From: DATAPD01 sp036265385
GTDB lineage: Bacteria > Acidobacteriota > Terriglobia > Terriglobales > Acidobacteriaceae
Length of the DNA: 64,000 nt
Assembly: GCA_036265385.1 (NCBI GenBank)
Contig: DATAPD010000055.1
Location: forward strand, 186,001-250,000
Reading direction: 5' to 3'
In this document: piece after piece, positions 32,953-41,568 of the stretch
Layout: every line of letters begins with the position of its first letter
Position numbering within the stretch: the stretch's first letter is position 1
The notes under the pieces: model-generated
The model's input: only the letters and a program-made list of their open reading frames with translations
The model's database searches: none
Told to the model about the DNA's origin: nothing
Position numbers and translations under genes: made by a program

Positions 32953-34881
32953 TTACGCCGCCAACCCGAACCGTTCGTGTAGCACGCACGCGCTCACCAG
33001 CAGCATCAGGACCTGGTCATTCGCAACCCGGTCGCCTTCATCCATGCCTTCAATGCTGTCGAGCAACCCGACCACTTTTTTCTGATCGAAGTACGGAATC
33101 GACGACAGCGCCGACCCTCGCAACGTGTCCTGCACGAACGCACTGAACCGCTGCTCCGGATTTAACGTCGCTGGCGGACTCAAAAACGGATGCTTCTGTC
33201 GCCGATACACCGTATCTGTGACCACATCCCGCACCGCCTCGCGCAGCACAAACTTCTCCGTCATCCCGCGGATCTTCTGCGACACCGGCTGCGACCGTAG
33301 CACCTCAACCACATGATGATCCAGAAACGGCACGCGCCCTTCGATCGAATGCGCCATTTCCATGCGATCACCCAGCATCGTCAGGATGTACGCGGGCAAT
33401 CCCGTCTTCGCCCACAAATACAGCGACTGATGCAGCGGCTCGCGTCCCGCCAATTGCCCTCGCACATCGAGGTCATAAAACAGAACTCGATACCCCTCTC
33501 GCTGCGCATAGTTCCTCAAAAAGTCATGCGACAGCAGCGCCCTCATCTTCATTGACCGCGCCGAAAATGTCTCAATCCACGAAGGAACAAACCCAAGCAA
33601 CCGCTTCACGCCATCCAGCGGACCCGCCTCCCCATGCGGCAGCAGCATTCCCCGCGACACCGGATTCAGCCGGTCCAGTTCATCCAGCAACCGCGTGATC
33701 TCCGCCTCGTCCTGTCCTTCGCGGTTGTACAAAATCATGTCGCGACGGAAGTGCGCGTACCCGCCCAGAATCTCATCCGATCCTTCGCCCGTCAGCACGA
33801 CTTTGTATCCTGCATCGCGCACCGCGCGGCTCAGCAGATACTTCGCCACTCCATGCGCATTCACGCACAGCGTTTCCGATTGCAGGATCGCGTCCGCAAA
33901 ATGGTCTGCCAAATCATCATGGCTGATCGGTATCGGATGAAACTCCGCATTCACCTTGCCGGCCATCTCCCGCGCGACCGCGCCTTCGTCATACTCCACA
34001 TGATCGAACGTCAGCGTGAACGCCCGAATCGCTTCCGGATGATGTTTCGCCGCCAGCCCGAGCACCGCGCACGAGTCCAGTCCGCCACTGAGATAACACC
34101 CAACCGGAACATCCGCCCGCAACCGGATCCGCACGCTTTCTTCTAACGCATGTCGAAACTCTTCCGCATAATCGGCGTCCGACTTAGGTACCACATGCCC
34201 GTTCTTCGCCGGATAATCAAAGTCCCAATATCGCGTCAGCTGCACGTGCTTGTCGGTCGCGACCAGGTAATGTCCCGGTGGCACCTGCAGGATGCCTTCA
34301 AACAGCGTGCGCACCTGGTGTCCGCCAAACTCCACCGCATGACACAGCGAATCCGCGTCCCAGCGGGCCGGAACTCCCGCCGCAAACAGCGCTTTCACTT
34401 CCGACGCGAAATACAACTTGTCATCGTGGAACGCATAAAACAGCGGCTTGATGCCGAATCGGTCCCGCGCCGCAACCAGCGTGCGATGCGCCTGGTCCCA
34501 TAGCACGAACGCGAACTCGCCGCGCAACCGATGCACGCAATGCGCTCCGAAATCTTCATATAGATGTAGCGCGATTTCGCTGTCCGATCGCGTGCGTAGC
34601 CGATGTCCCGCCTGCTCGAGTTCCCGCTGGATCTCTTCGTATCCATAGAACTCGCCATTCACCACAATGTGGATCGATCCGTCTTCATTCGCGATCGGCT
34701 GATCGCCCGTTCTCAAATCAATGATGCTGAGCCGCGCATGACCGAGCGCAACGCGGCCGTCGCCCGAAATCCACTGACGCTGCCCATCCGGCCCGCGATG
34801 ATGCAGACTCCGGGTGGCGCGCTCGACGTTCGCGGCCGATACCGGCTCGCGCCGCGAATACACTGCGACGATTCCGCACAT
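32953..34881 (-). CDS. asnB: Asparagine synthetase (glutamine-hydrolysing)
   Basis: 642 residues. After removal of the initiator methionine, Cys2 of MCGIVAVYSRR is the glutamine-hydrolysing nucleophile (class II amidotransferase domain, about 2-210, with LHHRGPDGQ, LGHARLSIID and VNGEFYG). The C-terminal synthetase domain (about 235-640) has the PP-loop VGCYLSGGLDSCAVLGL, VLTGEGSDEILGGYAHFRRD and VPFLDHHVVE. It forms asparagine from aspartate, glutamine and ATP. The exosortase-linked and other amidotransferase variants have different C-termini, and none of their partner genes is near, so plain AsnB is the best call. Confidence 0.93.
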   Translation of the reverse strand: MCGIVAVYSRREPVSAANVERATRSLHHRGPDGQRQWISGDGRVALGHARLSIIDLRTGDQPIANEDGSIHIVVNGEFYGYEEIQRELEQAGHRLRTRSDSEIALHLYEDFGAHCVHRLRGEFAFVLWDQAHRTLVAARDRFGIKPLFYAFHDDKLYFASEVKALFAAGVPARWDADSLCHAVEFGGHQVRTLFEGILQVPPGHYLVATDKHVQLTRYWDFDYPAKNGHVVPKSDADYAEEFRHALEESVRIRLRADVPVGCYLSGGLDSCAVLGLAAKHHPEAIRAFTLTFDHVEYDEGAVAREMAGKVNAEFHPIPISHDDLADHFADAILQSETLCVNAHGVAKYLLSRAVRDAGYKVVLTGEGSDEILGGYAHFRRDMILYNREGQDEAEITRLLDELDRLNPVSRGMLLPHGEAGPLDGVKRLLGFVPSWIETFSARSMKMRALLSHDFLRNYAQREGYRVLFYDLDVRGQLAGREPLHQSLYLWAKTGLPAYILTMLGDRMEMAHSIEGRVPFLDHHVVEVLRSQPVSQKIRGMTEKFVLREAVRDVVTDTVYRRQKHPFLSPPATLNPEQRFSAFVQDTLRGSALSSIPYFDQKKVVGLLDSIEGMDEGDRVANDQVLMLLVSACVLHERFGLAA

Positions 34882-35037
34882 TGTTACAGCTCTCCTTGAT
34901 TTGCCCCGCGTTCGGATCCCCGAGTCGATCCAACAGGTAAGAACTACGATTGCGCAGAATTATACGCGCCCGAAGGATTAAGGAGGCTGAAGAAAGCCAT
35001 GCGAGCTCCGATCTACGAGCTGCAGAAAAAGCTTCCG

Positions 35038-35592
35038 TCACACGGGTTGAGGTTCGTCGTACGGCTTTTCTGGCAAACCGAGACGTTCAAGGAGAGTTTT
35101 GGCGAGGGACTCGCCGCTCTGATTGCCCAGGAATTCTTCTTCTGAATGTTTCTCGCGGAACTTGCGGTCCCACAGCGAGTGCTCGAGATCGTCATATTCG
35201 TTCTCGCCGGCGCTCGACCATGCAGTCGCGCCGATAGGTAACTCAGCGGCGGCTTGCGGGTCAATGACGACACGGGTAGGAAGGTCCGGCTCAAGAGTGG
35301 TCTTCTTGAGATTGGCGGAGGCGGTCTGCAGTCCGTAGAGCAGGAGGGCGGCGCGCTTCTGATCGATCTTGCCCGCGAGAAGCAGGCGCATCACTTCCAT
35401 GAGTGTGACCTGGATCGAGTCGGCGTCTTCGAGCAACGGCAACGTTATACGTTGCCGCTCGAGGACGACGGTCTGATCACGCCATCTCTGATGGAAATAA
35501 CAGAAGCGTTTCTTCTTGAGTGCGGGCGAGCCGCATTGAGTTCCGTTGGTCTTGAGGTGTTGGCATCGTGCGATGTGTTCCGGGTAGATCAT
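35038..35592 (-). CDS. Cys-rich-headed acidobacterial family protein, 184 aa
   Basis: The N-terminus holds C10, C20, C31 and H34 (CQHLKTNGTQCGSPALK, then RFCYFH), resembling the small zinc-binding 'HGGxTG-type' heads of phage-associated proteins. A helical Leu/Arg-rich segment (about 55-100, LLAGKIDQKRAALLLYGLQTA) and an acidic tail follow. I recall this as a family found in several copies per acidobacterial genome, but cannot confirm that here. The spacer on its 5' side is a word-like repeat (35646-35698), and related words also occur at 35000-35025 overlapping its 3' end. Confidence 0.7.
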   Translation of the reverse strand: MIYPEHIARCQHLKTNGTQCGSPALKKKRFCYFHQRWRDQTVVLERQRITLPLLEDADSIQVTLMEVMRLLLAGKIDQKRAALLLYGLQTASANLKKTTLEPDLPTRVVIDPQAAAELPIGATAWSSAGENEYDDLEHSLWDRKFREKHSEEEFLGNQSGESLAKTLLERLGLPEKPYDEPQPV

Positions 35593-36321
35593 TGCTTCTG
35601 GCTCCTGGCTGCTGCTAAATGCGTCGTTGGTCGTTGGTCGTCCAGCAGCTACGAGCTTCGAGCTACGAGCTGCGGGCTACGCGCTTCGAGCTGCGAGAGA
35701 ATCAACGTCTCAGTTGTCGGTTACTCAGTTCGCTGGGCGCTTGCTACAAAACAAATTCACAAGCACGGGGATTACCAAGTGGGTATGTACCAAATGTGAA
35801 TAGACCATCCCTCCCCCTCCCCGTGAAATCTCTTGGAATGATGGAGTTAGCGAAAGGTATCCGGCGCAAATCTAGAAAACAAAGCACTTACACGGAAAAT
35901 ATTCCGGAATAAGGAGTTAGGTGGCGTCGGAGTTATTTTGGACTGGATGCGTGCAGCTGGCGACGGCGATTCGGCATCGACTGCCGTTATTCAGGCACAG
36001 GAATCAAGATTAAGGAGTGCCGATTGACGTGCGCCAGTTGCGTAGCTGTCCGATCCCGTGGGGTACGACCCCTTTCCCCGACTCTTTGATGGTGACGGCG
36101 ACGTCTGTTGAGTAGGCAGACGAATGCCTGTCCCTGACCTAAGGAGAGTTTTTCAGAAATGCGAGAGGGTGTCTGTGACGGGTGAACAGGATCGTTGTGA
36201 TAAGGAAAAAATGACTTGCGAGAGCACGACAAAAGCAAAGATTGGTAAGAGATTGAAGTCGTGGTATAAACGTTCCGCCTTCCCTTACTCGCTCTCACAC
36301 ACAATTTAGGAAAGTCTATTC
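35593..36321. other. 729-bp spacer with a word-like repeat, no gene
   Basis: The left part holds near copies of GAGCTACGAGCTTC (35646-35698). Open frames at 35619-35912 and 35987-36304 have compositions and starts that do not support a gene. The last 100 bases presumably hold the promoter of the gene at 36322; no clear elements assigned. Confidence 0.6.
35646..35698. repeat. Word-like imperfect tandem repeat (GAGCTACGAGCTTC type)
   Basis: Five or six near copies of GCTACGAGCTTCGA. Shorter related tracts occur at 35000-35025 and 39749-39769 (GCTCGCAGCTCGCAACTCGCG, complementary sense). Confidence 0.6.
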
Positions 36322-37161
36322 ATGCCACTTCCGCGAAGGGTCTACCTCTGTCTCTCAGGAATCATCGTTTTAGTGTCAGTAACACTTGCTCAGGCGCCGC
36401 ACGCATTGAGCACAAGGTCCAACAAGCGGCTAACCAACGCAGACGTTGTGCAGATGGTTCAAGCAAAGCTAAGCGATCCGATCATCATTAAAGCGATCCA
36501 GGCGAACGACGTCGACTTCGATACCTCTGGTGCCGGACTAGTGAAGCTAAAGCAGGCTGGTGCGAGCCAGGCGGTTCTGGATGCAGTTTTGTCGGCAGCT
36601 ATGACTTCGCAGGCACTCAGGCCCAATGAAGCTCTGAATGTTCAAGTGAGTAATAGCGACTTACCTCAAGAGGTTGGGGTTTACCTATTCCAGAAGGGAA
36701 CTTACCGTGCGATGGAGCCGGAGATTGTCAATTGGCGCACTGGTGGCGTGCTGAAAATATTAGCGACGGCCGGGCTTGATAAAGGACACGTGAACGGAAC
36801 AATTTCTGGCAGTCACAGCAGTCTGCACGCGGACTGGTCGCCCATGGGACTAGCTGGGCCACTTGTGTTTTATGTCCGGTGTCCTGAAGGTATTTCCGCT
36901 GCCGAATATCAGTTGCTGCATCTCTGGACGAAAGGCGATAGAAGGGAGTTTCGAGCCATCACTGGTGGTGTGCTGCATGCATCCGGAGGTGCGTCGGACA
37001 ACGTAGTGAATTTCAAATACGAGAATGTTGCCCCACGCAGCTACAAAATAACGGTAAGCCAAATTTCTGCGGGAGAGTATGGGTTCCTTCCCCCCGGCGC
37101 CGTTACAAGTTCTAGCATTGCGTCGAACGGAAAAATGTTTACATTCCGAATTCCTGAGTAG
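36322..37161 (+). CDS. Secreted acidobacterial hypothetical protein, 279 aa
   Basis: Signal peptide about 1-23 (ending VTLAQA). Residues 34-90 form a small helical module (LTNADVVQMVQAKLSDPIII, LVKLKQAGASQAVLDAVLSA) that I have seen at the N-termini of other acidobacterial secreted proteins of unknown function; it recalls short-chain repeats that predict 'n-th element' rules but has no assigned name I can give with certainty. The C-terminal part (about 105-279) is beta-rich. Followed 29 bases later by a small gene with its own ribosome-binding site, possibly co-transcribed. Confidence 0.7.
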   Translation: MPLPRRVYLCLSGIIVLVSVTLAQAPHALSTRSNKRLTNADVVQMVQAKLSDPIIIKAIQANDVDFDTSGAGLVKLKQAGASQAVLDAVLSAAMTSQALRPNEALNVQVSNSDLPQEVGVYLFQKGTYRAMEPEIVNWRTGGVLKILATAGLDKGHVNGTISGSHSSLHADWSPMGLAGPLVFYVRCPEGISAAEYQLLHLWTKGDRREFRAITGGVLHASGGASDNVVNFKYENVAPRSYKITVSQISAGEYGFLPPGAVTSSSIASNGKMFTFRIPE

Positions 37162-37190
37162 CCGCTAAATTCGAAAACGAGGAGAACTGA

Positions 37191-37388
37191 ATGGCAATCA
37201 GAGACCGCAATTTGCGACTGAATGGGAAGACGCTCCCGCGAGGAGAGAATCTTAAAACCGGAAGGGGGTGGAGACTTCTCACGCCTGGCGGCAAAAGACA
37301 CAAAGCATCTCTCCTGAAAACATTTAACGTCGGAGCGGATCGGTTGGCTATCTTCCACTTAGTCGATCTGCGCGGCAAAGAAGATTGA
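37191..37388 (+). CDS. Small basic hypothetical protein, 65 aa
   Basis: ATG with a strong GAGGAG 6-7 bases upstream. Very basic (many Arg/Lys: AIRDRNLRLNGKTLPRGENLKTGRG, truncated here), no membrane segment. Could bind nucleic acid. Unrecognised; lies 29 bases after a secreted-protein gene on the same strand. Confidence 0.6.
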   Translation: MAIRDRNLRLNGKTLPRGENLKTGRGWRLLTPGGKRHKASLLKTFNVGADRLAIFHLVDLRGKED

Positions 37389-37514
37389 AGAAAATCTGCA
37401 ACGAGGGGACAGTGGGCTAAGGACTGATCTTGAAGTTGGGCGGGTCGAGCGCGATTGAATGGGCACCCACAGTTATCTGGGCCACCCCCATTTCGGCGAG
37501 TGTATCCTTAGGCC

Positions 37515-38420
37515 ATGGGCGAAGTTCGTATCGACGCGGGTACCTTTCAGAAACCGCTGAGAGATATTGCGGAAGTAATTGCTCAGAAAGTTAAGCGCGA
37601 AGCGCCACTACATCCAATTGCGCAGTTCGATCTCCACGTTCTCGTACGTCAAGCTATGTGGACATACGTATTCTTGTACTACCTGAATGCTGACGAACGT
37701 CGCAAAACTGACTGCTATTGGAAGAATGTATATACGATTGTGAGTGCCCCGCTAGTACGCAATTTGATTGATTGTTTGCTCAATGTTTCACTGATACTTC
37801 AAGATCCAGCATTGAATACTATTTGGTATAGGAAGTATGGCCTCAAGAGGCTCCAAGAAGCCACAGCCGCAGATGAAGCTCGTTATCGTGGCGCACCAGA
37901 ATGGGACGAGTGGTTGGATAAGTGTAAAGATTTTTTGCAAAATGAAATTGGACGTAGCGGTCTCAAGCCAGCGGATGTCACGGCTGCGGTTAAATGGCCG
38001 CTACTTGGCAGCTATATTCAACCATTCAGCAAGGGGGCGGCTCTTACTAAGCATCAGCGGTTGTTCAAGACTTTGCTCATGGGGCCCTGGCGGCAATACT
38101 CCGCGATCGCACACGGGACGTTCGAAGGCCTTGCTCCATTTTCTCTATTTCTCGCCGAAGACTCTATACCGGTGGATCAACGCTCAATGCTTGGCGAACG
38201 ATATGAGACGATAGTGTCCACCCAGCTTGGGCGGGCGGCAAGCATCCTTCTCTGCGTCATAACCGAAATACAAGCTAAGTTCCGGTTTCGAGACGAAGGA
38301 GCGCGCATCAATGAGCGGATTTGTGAAGTGTGGAGCAAGCTCCTTCCTATGTTTGAGGTCAAAGAACTCTACGATGAGTATTACAAACAGTTAATGGAAG
38401 AGCGCGGTATCAAGCCTTAA
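37515..38420 (+). CDS. Helical protein, possible HEPN/DUF5677-like, 301 aa
   Basis: Not firmly recognised. All-helical, no signal peptide; the segment WRQYSAIAHGTFEGLAPF (about 198-215) resembles the R-x4-6-H motif region of HEPN-type or DUF5677 proteins, which include RNases and toxin or defence effectors, but that is only a resemblance. Lower G+C and different codon use from its neighbours by eye, suggesting transfer. TATCCT lies 6 bases before the ATG without a ribosome-binding site, so the message may be leaderless. Stands alone. Confidence 0.65.
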   Translation: MGEVRIDAGTFQKPLRDIAEVIAQKVKREAPLHPIAQFDLHVLVRQAMWTYVFLYYLNADERRKTDCYWKNVYTIVSAPLVRNLIDCLLNVSLILQDPALNTIWYRKYGLKRLQEATAADEARYRGAPEWDEWLDKCKDFLQNEIGRSGLKPADVTAAVKWPLLGSYIQPFSKGAALTKHQRLFKTLLMGPWRQYSAIAHGTFEGLAPFSLFLAEDSIPVDQRSMLGERYETIVSTQLGRAASILLCVITEIQAKFRFRDEGARINERICEVWSKLLPMFEVKELYDEYYKQLMEERGIKP

Positions 38421-38499
38421 AAACGCTCTTTCTGTCAGGTTCCTGAATCGCCGTCGCCACTTAAGTCCAGGACGTTCTGCCCAGCTTGAAATCTAGAAT

Positions 38500-38539
38500 C
38501 CCACCCCTCGCAAAAGGCACGAGGAGTGGGGACCCGAGG
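38500..38539. repeat. Dispersed palindromic hairpin element, copy 1
   Basis: CCCACCCCTCGCAAAAGGCA followed by CGAGGAGTGGGGACCCGAGG: arms CCCAC-CCTCG and CGAGG-GTGGG around a loop with CAAAAG. Similar elements at 45190-45229 and 49391-49429, all ending in GGGG(C)ACC. Here it lies downstream of the minus-strand gene at 38553 and of the convergent 37515 gene, so could stop both, but lacks a T-run. Confidence 0.6.
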
Positions 38540-38552
38540 GTAGGCTGTGACG

Positions 38553-39404
38553 TTATTCAACATCAAAAGTGGTTTCAACCGGTGGACCGCCGGCATTTGA
38601 AACCGTGATCTTGACCCCTTTGATTGGTTTCTTGGCAGCGGTGGCATCAATATCGAAGTTGTATGCCGAATGTCCGGCAGGGATTGTGCCAGTTTTTGTT
38701 TTCACCTTTGAAATGTTTCTGATGTCCCCTGTTCTGAACGTCACAAGATCATTGTCGCTGGTCAGAGTCACCTTAGTACCAGACCTAGGCGCCTCCTTCT
38801 TGAGAACAACTGACAGGGCTGAATACGCGATTTGCCCGTGTTTTACTGGCTGGACGACTTGCGGCTGTGAAGGCGCGATATTCTCGTAAACGGCCACTTC
38901 AGCCGGCATCTTTTTGCATTCCTGAGTTGTAACGTCGCAGGTGCTAGTGATGGTTTCTTCCCAATTTCTTTGCATATTTACGCACCAGGCATGCATTGTT
39001 AACTTAACGGGCTTTGCTGGATCGATGACGGAGGTGTAGCGATGCGGGGTAGTTGCAGCAAGCTGACCATCAGGGAGCCAGAGTTGAAGGTCGGACTTAG
39101 CGCCATCGCCCCACTCAATTTGCGCGTACGTCTTGTGATTGGGTGGGTTTGACGTGGGATGCTGGGGAGTATCGGCAAAATCGCAGCCGCCACAGATCGC
39201 GACTTTACCGACGACGCCACCCCATGAATCGCCTTTTTCGAGGTATTTCTCTAGCGGTAGCACTTCGGCATAACGATCGCCCGCACCGCACTGAAACAGT
39301 GGTTCCGGGGATTTGTTGTTGTGTTTGTCAGCACCTGTTTGCTGAGCGTTGAGAGGTAAGGTGGAGATCAAAAAACAGACGAGAGTGACTGGAAATCGAT
39401 TCAT
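38553..39404 (-). CDS. Secreted hypothetical protein, 283 aa
   Basis: Signal peptide about 1-20 (LVCFLISTLPLNAQQ). Several cysteines in two groups (FQCGAGDRY, AICGGCDFADT; AWCVNMQ, STCDVTTQECKK) suggest disulfides. The C-terminal 80 residues repeat short beta-strands (KVTLTSDNDLVTFRTGD, GVKITVSNAGGPPVETTFDV), perhaps an Ig-like domain. Unrecognised. Starts after a purine-rich AAGAGGAGCG before the ATG. Confidence 0.7.
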   Translation of the reverse strand: MNRFPVTLVCFLISTLPLNAQQTGADKHNNKSPEPLFQCGAGDRYAEVLPLEKYLEKGDSWGGVVGKVAICGGCDFADTPQHPTSNPPNHKTYAQIEWGDGAKSDLQLWLPDGQLAATTPHRYTSVIDPAKPVKLTMHAWCVNMQRNWEETITSTCDVTTQECKKMPAEVAVYENIAPSQPQVVQPVKHGQIAYSALSVVLKKEAPRSGTKVTLTSDNDLVTFRTGDIRNISKVKTKTGTIPAGHSAYNFDIDATAAKKPIKGVKITVSNAGGPPVETTFDVE

Positions 39405-39434
39405 TGTGCGCTCCTCTTGAGGCGTAAAGGGAGA

Positions 39435-39677
39435 TCACCAGCGGTTGACGCTGGATAATTTCAACTTATAGTCGTGCGAGGGAAGGTGGGCATCATACCG
39501 CCGGGGCATATGCTCGTCAAATGCGTGAAGATGGGCCTCCTCGAGCATCTGGGTCTTCGGAGAAACCGTATGAACCGACACGACAGGGTCTAAGCCTCTT
39601 TGAGACAGCGACATAGCGATACCCAGGGTTTCACCTGGTACGCAATAAGATAGGGCGGACTGAAGATCAGCGCTCAT
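39435..39677 (-). CDS. Doubtful small protein, 80 aa
   Basis: From the ATG at 39677 (the frame is open to 39785). Composition is protein-like (MSADLQSALSYCVPGETLGI, LDPVVSVHTVSPKTQMLEEA) but there is no ribosome-binding site, membrane segment or recognised motif, and the 5' half overlaps a word-like GCTCGCAGCTC repeat. It may be real or a shadow. Confidence 0.3.
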   Translation of the reverse strand: MSADLQSALSYCVPGETLGIAMSLSQRGLDPVVSVHTVSPKTQMLEEAHLHAFDEHMPRRYDAHLPSHDYKLKLSSVNRW

Positions 39678-39869
39678 TTTGAGAGGCCCCACGCTTACGG
39701 GGGAATTGTTAATGGTGGTGGCGAAGATCGTAGCTAGTTTGGTCCTAGCTCGCAGCTCGCAACTCGCGTCCGGTTTTCCAAGCAAACCCTCTGACGAGCC
39801 CGGTCATCGAAGTGGCGTTAACTCATCAGGTTAGTTGCCTCCTTCGTCTACCAGAACTGGAGGAATTTG

Positions 39870-40295
39870 ATGAAGAGAAACATCTTCGCATTAGCCGTTG
39901 TCCTGGCACTTTGCGCAGTGTTTGCGGTGGCGCAAAGCCCGAGCAGTCAAGATCAATCACAGACACCCTCAGCGTCGCAACAACCATCATCCCCGAGCAG
40001 CGCCGGCCAGAGCGGCAGCATGAGCCAGTCTGGCAGTGCAGACCAGAGCGTTCAGCAAATTCAATCGTCTCTGCAGCAGCAACCGGAGCTTTCCGGAGTC
40101 ATGGCGAAGGCATCCGGCGACAAAATCGAATTGACCGGAACGGTCGCCAAGAAAGCAGACAAGGACAAGGCCAAGAGCATTGCCGAGTCCGCAGCGGGTG
40201 GCAAAAAGGTCGTCGACAAAATCAAGGTAAGCGGAAGCAGCGGCTCCAGTGCGTCTCCGAGCTCCGATTCGACACAGAATCCACCAAAATCCTAG
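39870..40295 (+). CDS. BON-domain protein with signal peptide
   Basis: 141 residues. GGAGG 6 bases before the ATG at 39870. Signal peptide about 1-21 (ALAVVLALCAVFAVAQ), a Ser/Gln-rich linker, then a BON-like fold (about 65-120: QQIQSSLQQQPELSGV, GDKIELTGTVAKKADKDKAKSIAE, GGKKVVDKIKV) as in OsmY-type periplasmic proteins, and a Ser-rich tail. BON domains bind phospholipid surfaces and stress-related members protect the envelope. Monocistronic with a strong terminator 24 bases after the stop. Confidence 0.85.
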   Translation: MKRNIFALAVVLALCAVFAVAQSPSSQDQSQTPSASQQPSSPSSAGQSGSMSQSGSADQSVQQIQSSLQQQPELSGVMAKASGDKIELTGTVAKKADKDKAKSIAESAAGGKKVVDKIKVSGSSGSSASPSSDSTQNPPKS

Positions 40296-40317
40296 CTTCG
40301 AAAAACGGAATCACTCT

Positions 40318-40345
40318 GAGGCGGCATTCGTGCCGCCTTTTTTAT
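40318..40345 (+). terminator. Terminator of the BON-domain gene
   Basis: Stem GGCGGCA/TGCCGCC (40320-40326 and 40331-40337) with a TTCG tetraloop and a following run TTTTTTTATTT. Textbook Rho-independent terminator; the convergent dGTPase gene ends 30 bases further on. Confidence 0.9.
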
Positions 40346-40374
40346 TTGTACTCGTTGTCGTGTGAAGCCGCTGG

Positions 40375-41490
40375 TTAAGGCGTGCAGAACTTTTCGTATT
40401 GTTCGTAGATGTAGTTGTCAGTCATGCCGGCAATGTAGTCGCAGATCACGCGCGGCAGAGGCTCTTCCGCAAGTTTCTCGCGATAGTTGTGCGGGAGCGC
40501 TTCAGGATCTTTCATCCAGAAAGCGAATAGCTCGCCGATGACGCGCTCGGCATCATCTTTTTCGGGCATCAAGCTGGGACTGAAGTAAAGGTTTTCATAT
40601 AAAAACGCCTTCGCCTGGCGACGCTCCTCTTCAACCGCCGGACTGAACGCCGCCAAGCGTTCGGGATGTCGGCGAACATTTTCCAAATTTTTTACGTTCG
40701 CTGCGCGAATGCGTGACTTCGTGTTGTCGATGAGATCCGAAACAAGGCGATTGAGAAAACGCTTCACGGCTTCGTTGAAGAGGAGTTTCTCCTGCGCATC
40801 GGGAAACTTCTTCTCGACCTCGCTCGCATCACGCGCGAAAGCGGGAACTCCCTCGCGAATCTGGTCATAAGTAAGAAGCCGCGATTCGTATCCATCGTCG
40901 AGGTCAGCGGTGTTGTAAGCGATCTCGTCGGTGAGATCGATGAGCTGCGCTTCGAGCGGAGGACGCTGATCGAGCAGATATTCGGCGAGCTCAGGATGTT
41001 CACTCGCGCTGTAGTCGTGCGAGTGCTTGATGATGCCTTCACGAACTTCGAAGGTGAGGTTCAGTCCGCGAAATGCAGCATAGCGGATCTCGAAGTCCTC
41101 AACGATGCGCAGCGCATGCAGGTTGTGGTCGAAGGAGAATCCATGCTCGCGCATCGCAGCGTCGAGAGCCTTCTCGCCTGCGTGTCCGAATGGAGGATGA
41201 CCAAGATCGTGCACGAGCGCGAGCGCTTCGACGAGATCGACGTTGAGGCCGAGTTGCGCGGCAATGGTGCGCGAGATCTGCGAGACCTCGAGCGTGTGCG
41301 TGAGACGATTGCGAAAGTGGTCGGAGTGGCGAAGCGTGAAGACCTGAGTCTTGTCCTCGAGTCGGCGAAAAGCTCGCGCATGGATGACGCGATCGCGATC
41401 GCGCTGGAAGTCGTTACGGTAAGGATGAGGAGGCTCGGGGAAACGGCGTCCGCGGGATTGTTCCACGCGAACAGCGTAGTCAGCGAGCAT
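40375..41490 (-). CDS. dgt: Deoxyguanosinetriphosphate triphosphohydrolase-like protein
   Basis: 371 residues, the length of the shorter dNTPase (type 2) subfamily. HD-domain metal ligands: H65 in RLTHTLEVSQISRTIA, H94-D95 in LALVHDLGHPPFGHAGE and a later Asp in QLIDLTDEIAYNTADLDDG. N-terminal YRNDFQRDRDRVIHARAFRRLEDKTQVF is the family start. It hydrolyses dGTP or other dNTPs to nucleoside and triphosphate, controlling nucleotide pools. A 10-bp inverted repeat and a word-like tract (41512-41568) lie just upstream. Confidence 0.92.
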   Translation of the reverse strand: MLADYAVRVEQSRGRRFPEPPHPYRNDFQRDRDRVIHARAFRRLEDKTQVFTLRHSDHFRNRLTHTLEVSQISRTIAAQLGLNVDLVEALALVHDLGHPPFGHAGEKALDAAMREHGFSFDHNLHALRIVEDFEIRYAAFRGLNLTFEVREGIIKHSHDYSASEHPELAEYLLDQRPPLEAQLIDLTDEIAYNTADLDDGYESRLLTYDQIREGVPAFARDASEVEKKFPDAQEKLLFNEAVKRFLNRLVSDLIDNTKSRIRAANVKNLENVRRHPERLAAFSPAVEEERRQAKAFLYENLYFSPSLMPEKDDAERVIGELFAFWMKDPEALPHNYREKLAEEPLPRVICDYIAGMTDNYIYEQYEKFCTP

Positions 41491-41511
41491 GAGGGGAGAA
41501 TAGCAGAAGAG

Positions 41512-41568
41512 CAGTTCTCAGTGGTCAGTTCTCGGTGAGCACTGAATGCTGACCACTGATTGATAATT
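41512..41568. repeat. Word-like tract with a 10-bp inverted repeat
   Basis: CAGTTCTC words repeat at 41512 and 41525; CAGTGGTCAG at 41519-41528 is inverted as CTGACCACTG at 41549-41558 with a 20-base centre. It lies between the start of dgt and the stop of the TPR gene, both on the minus strand. Confidence 0.6.

Noticed and set aside
35987..36304. 105-residue minus-strand frame in the 35.6-36.3 kb spacer
   Set aside because: Arg/His-rich random-looking translation without ribosome-binding site or motif.
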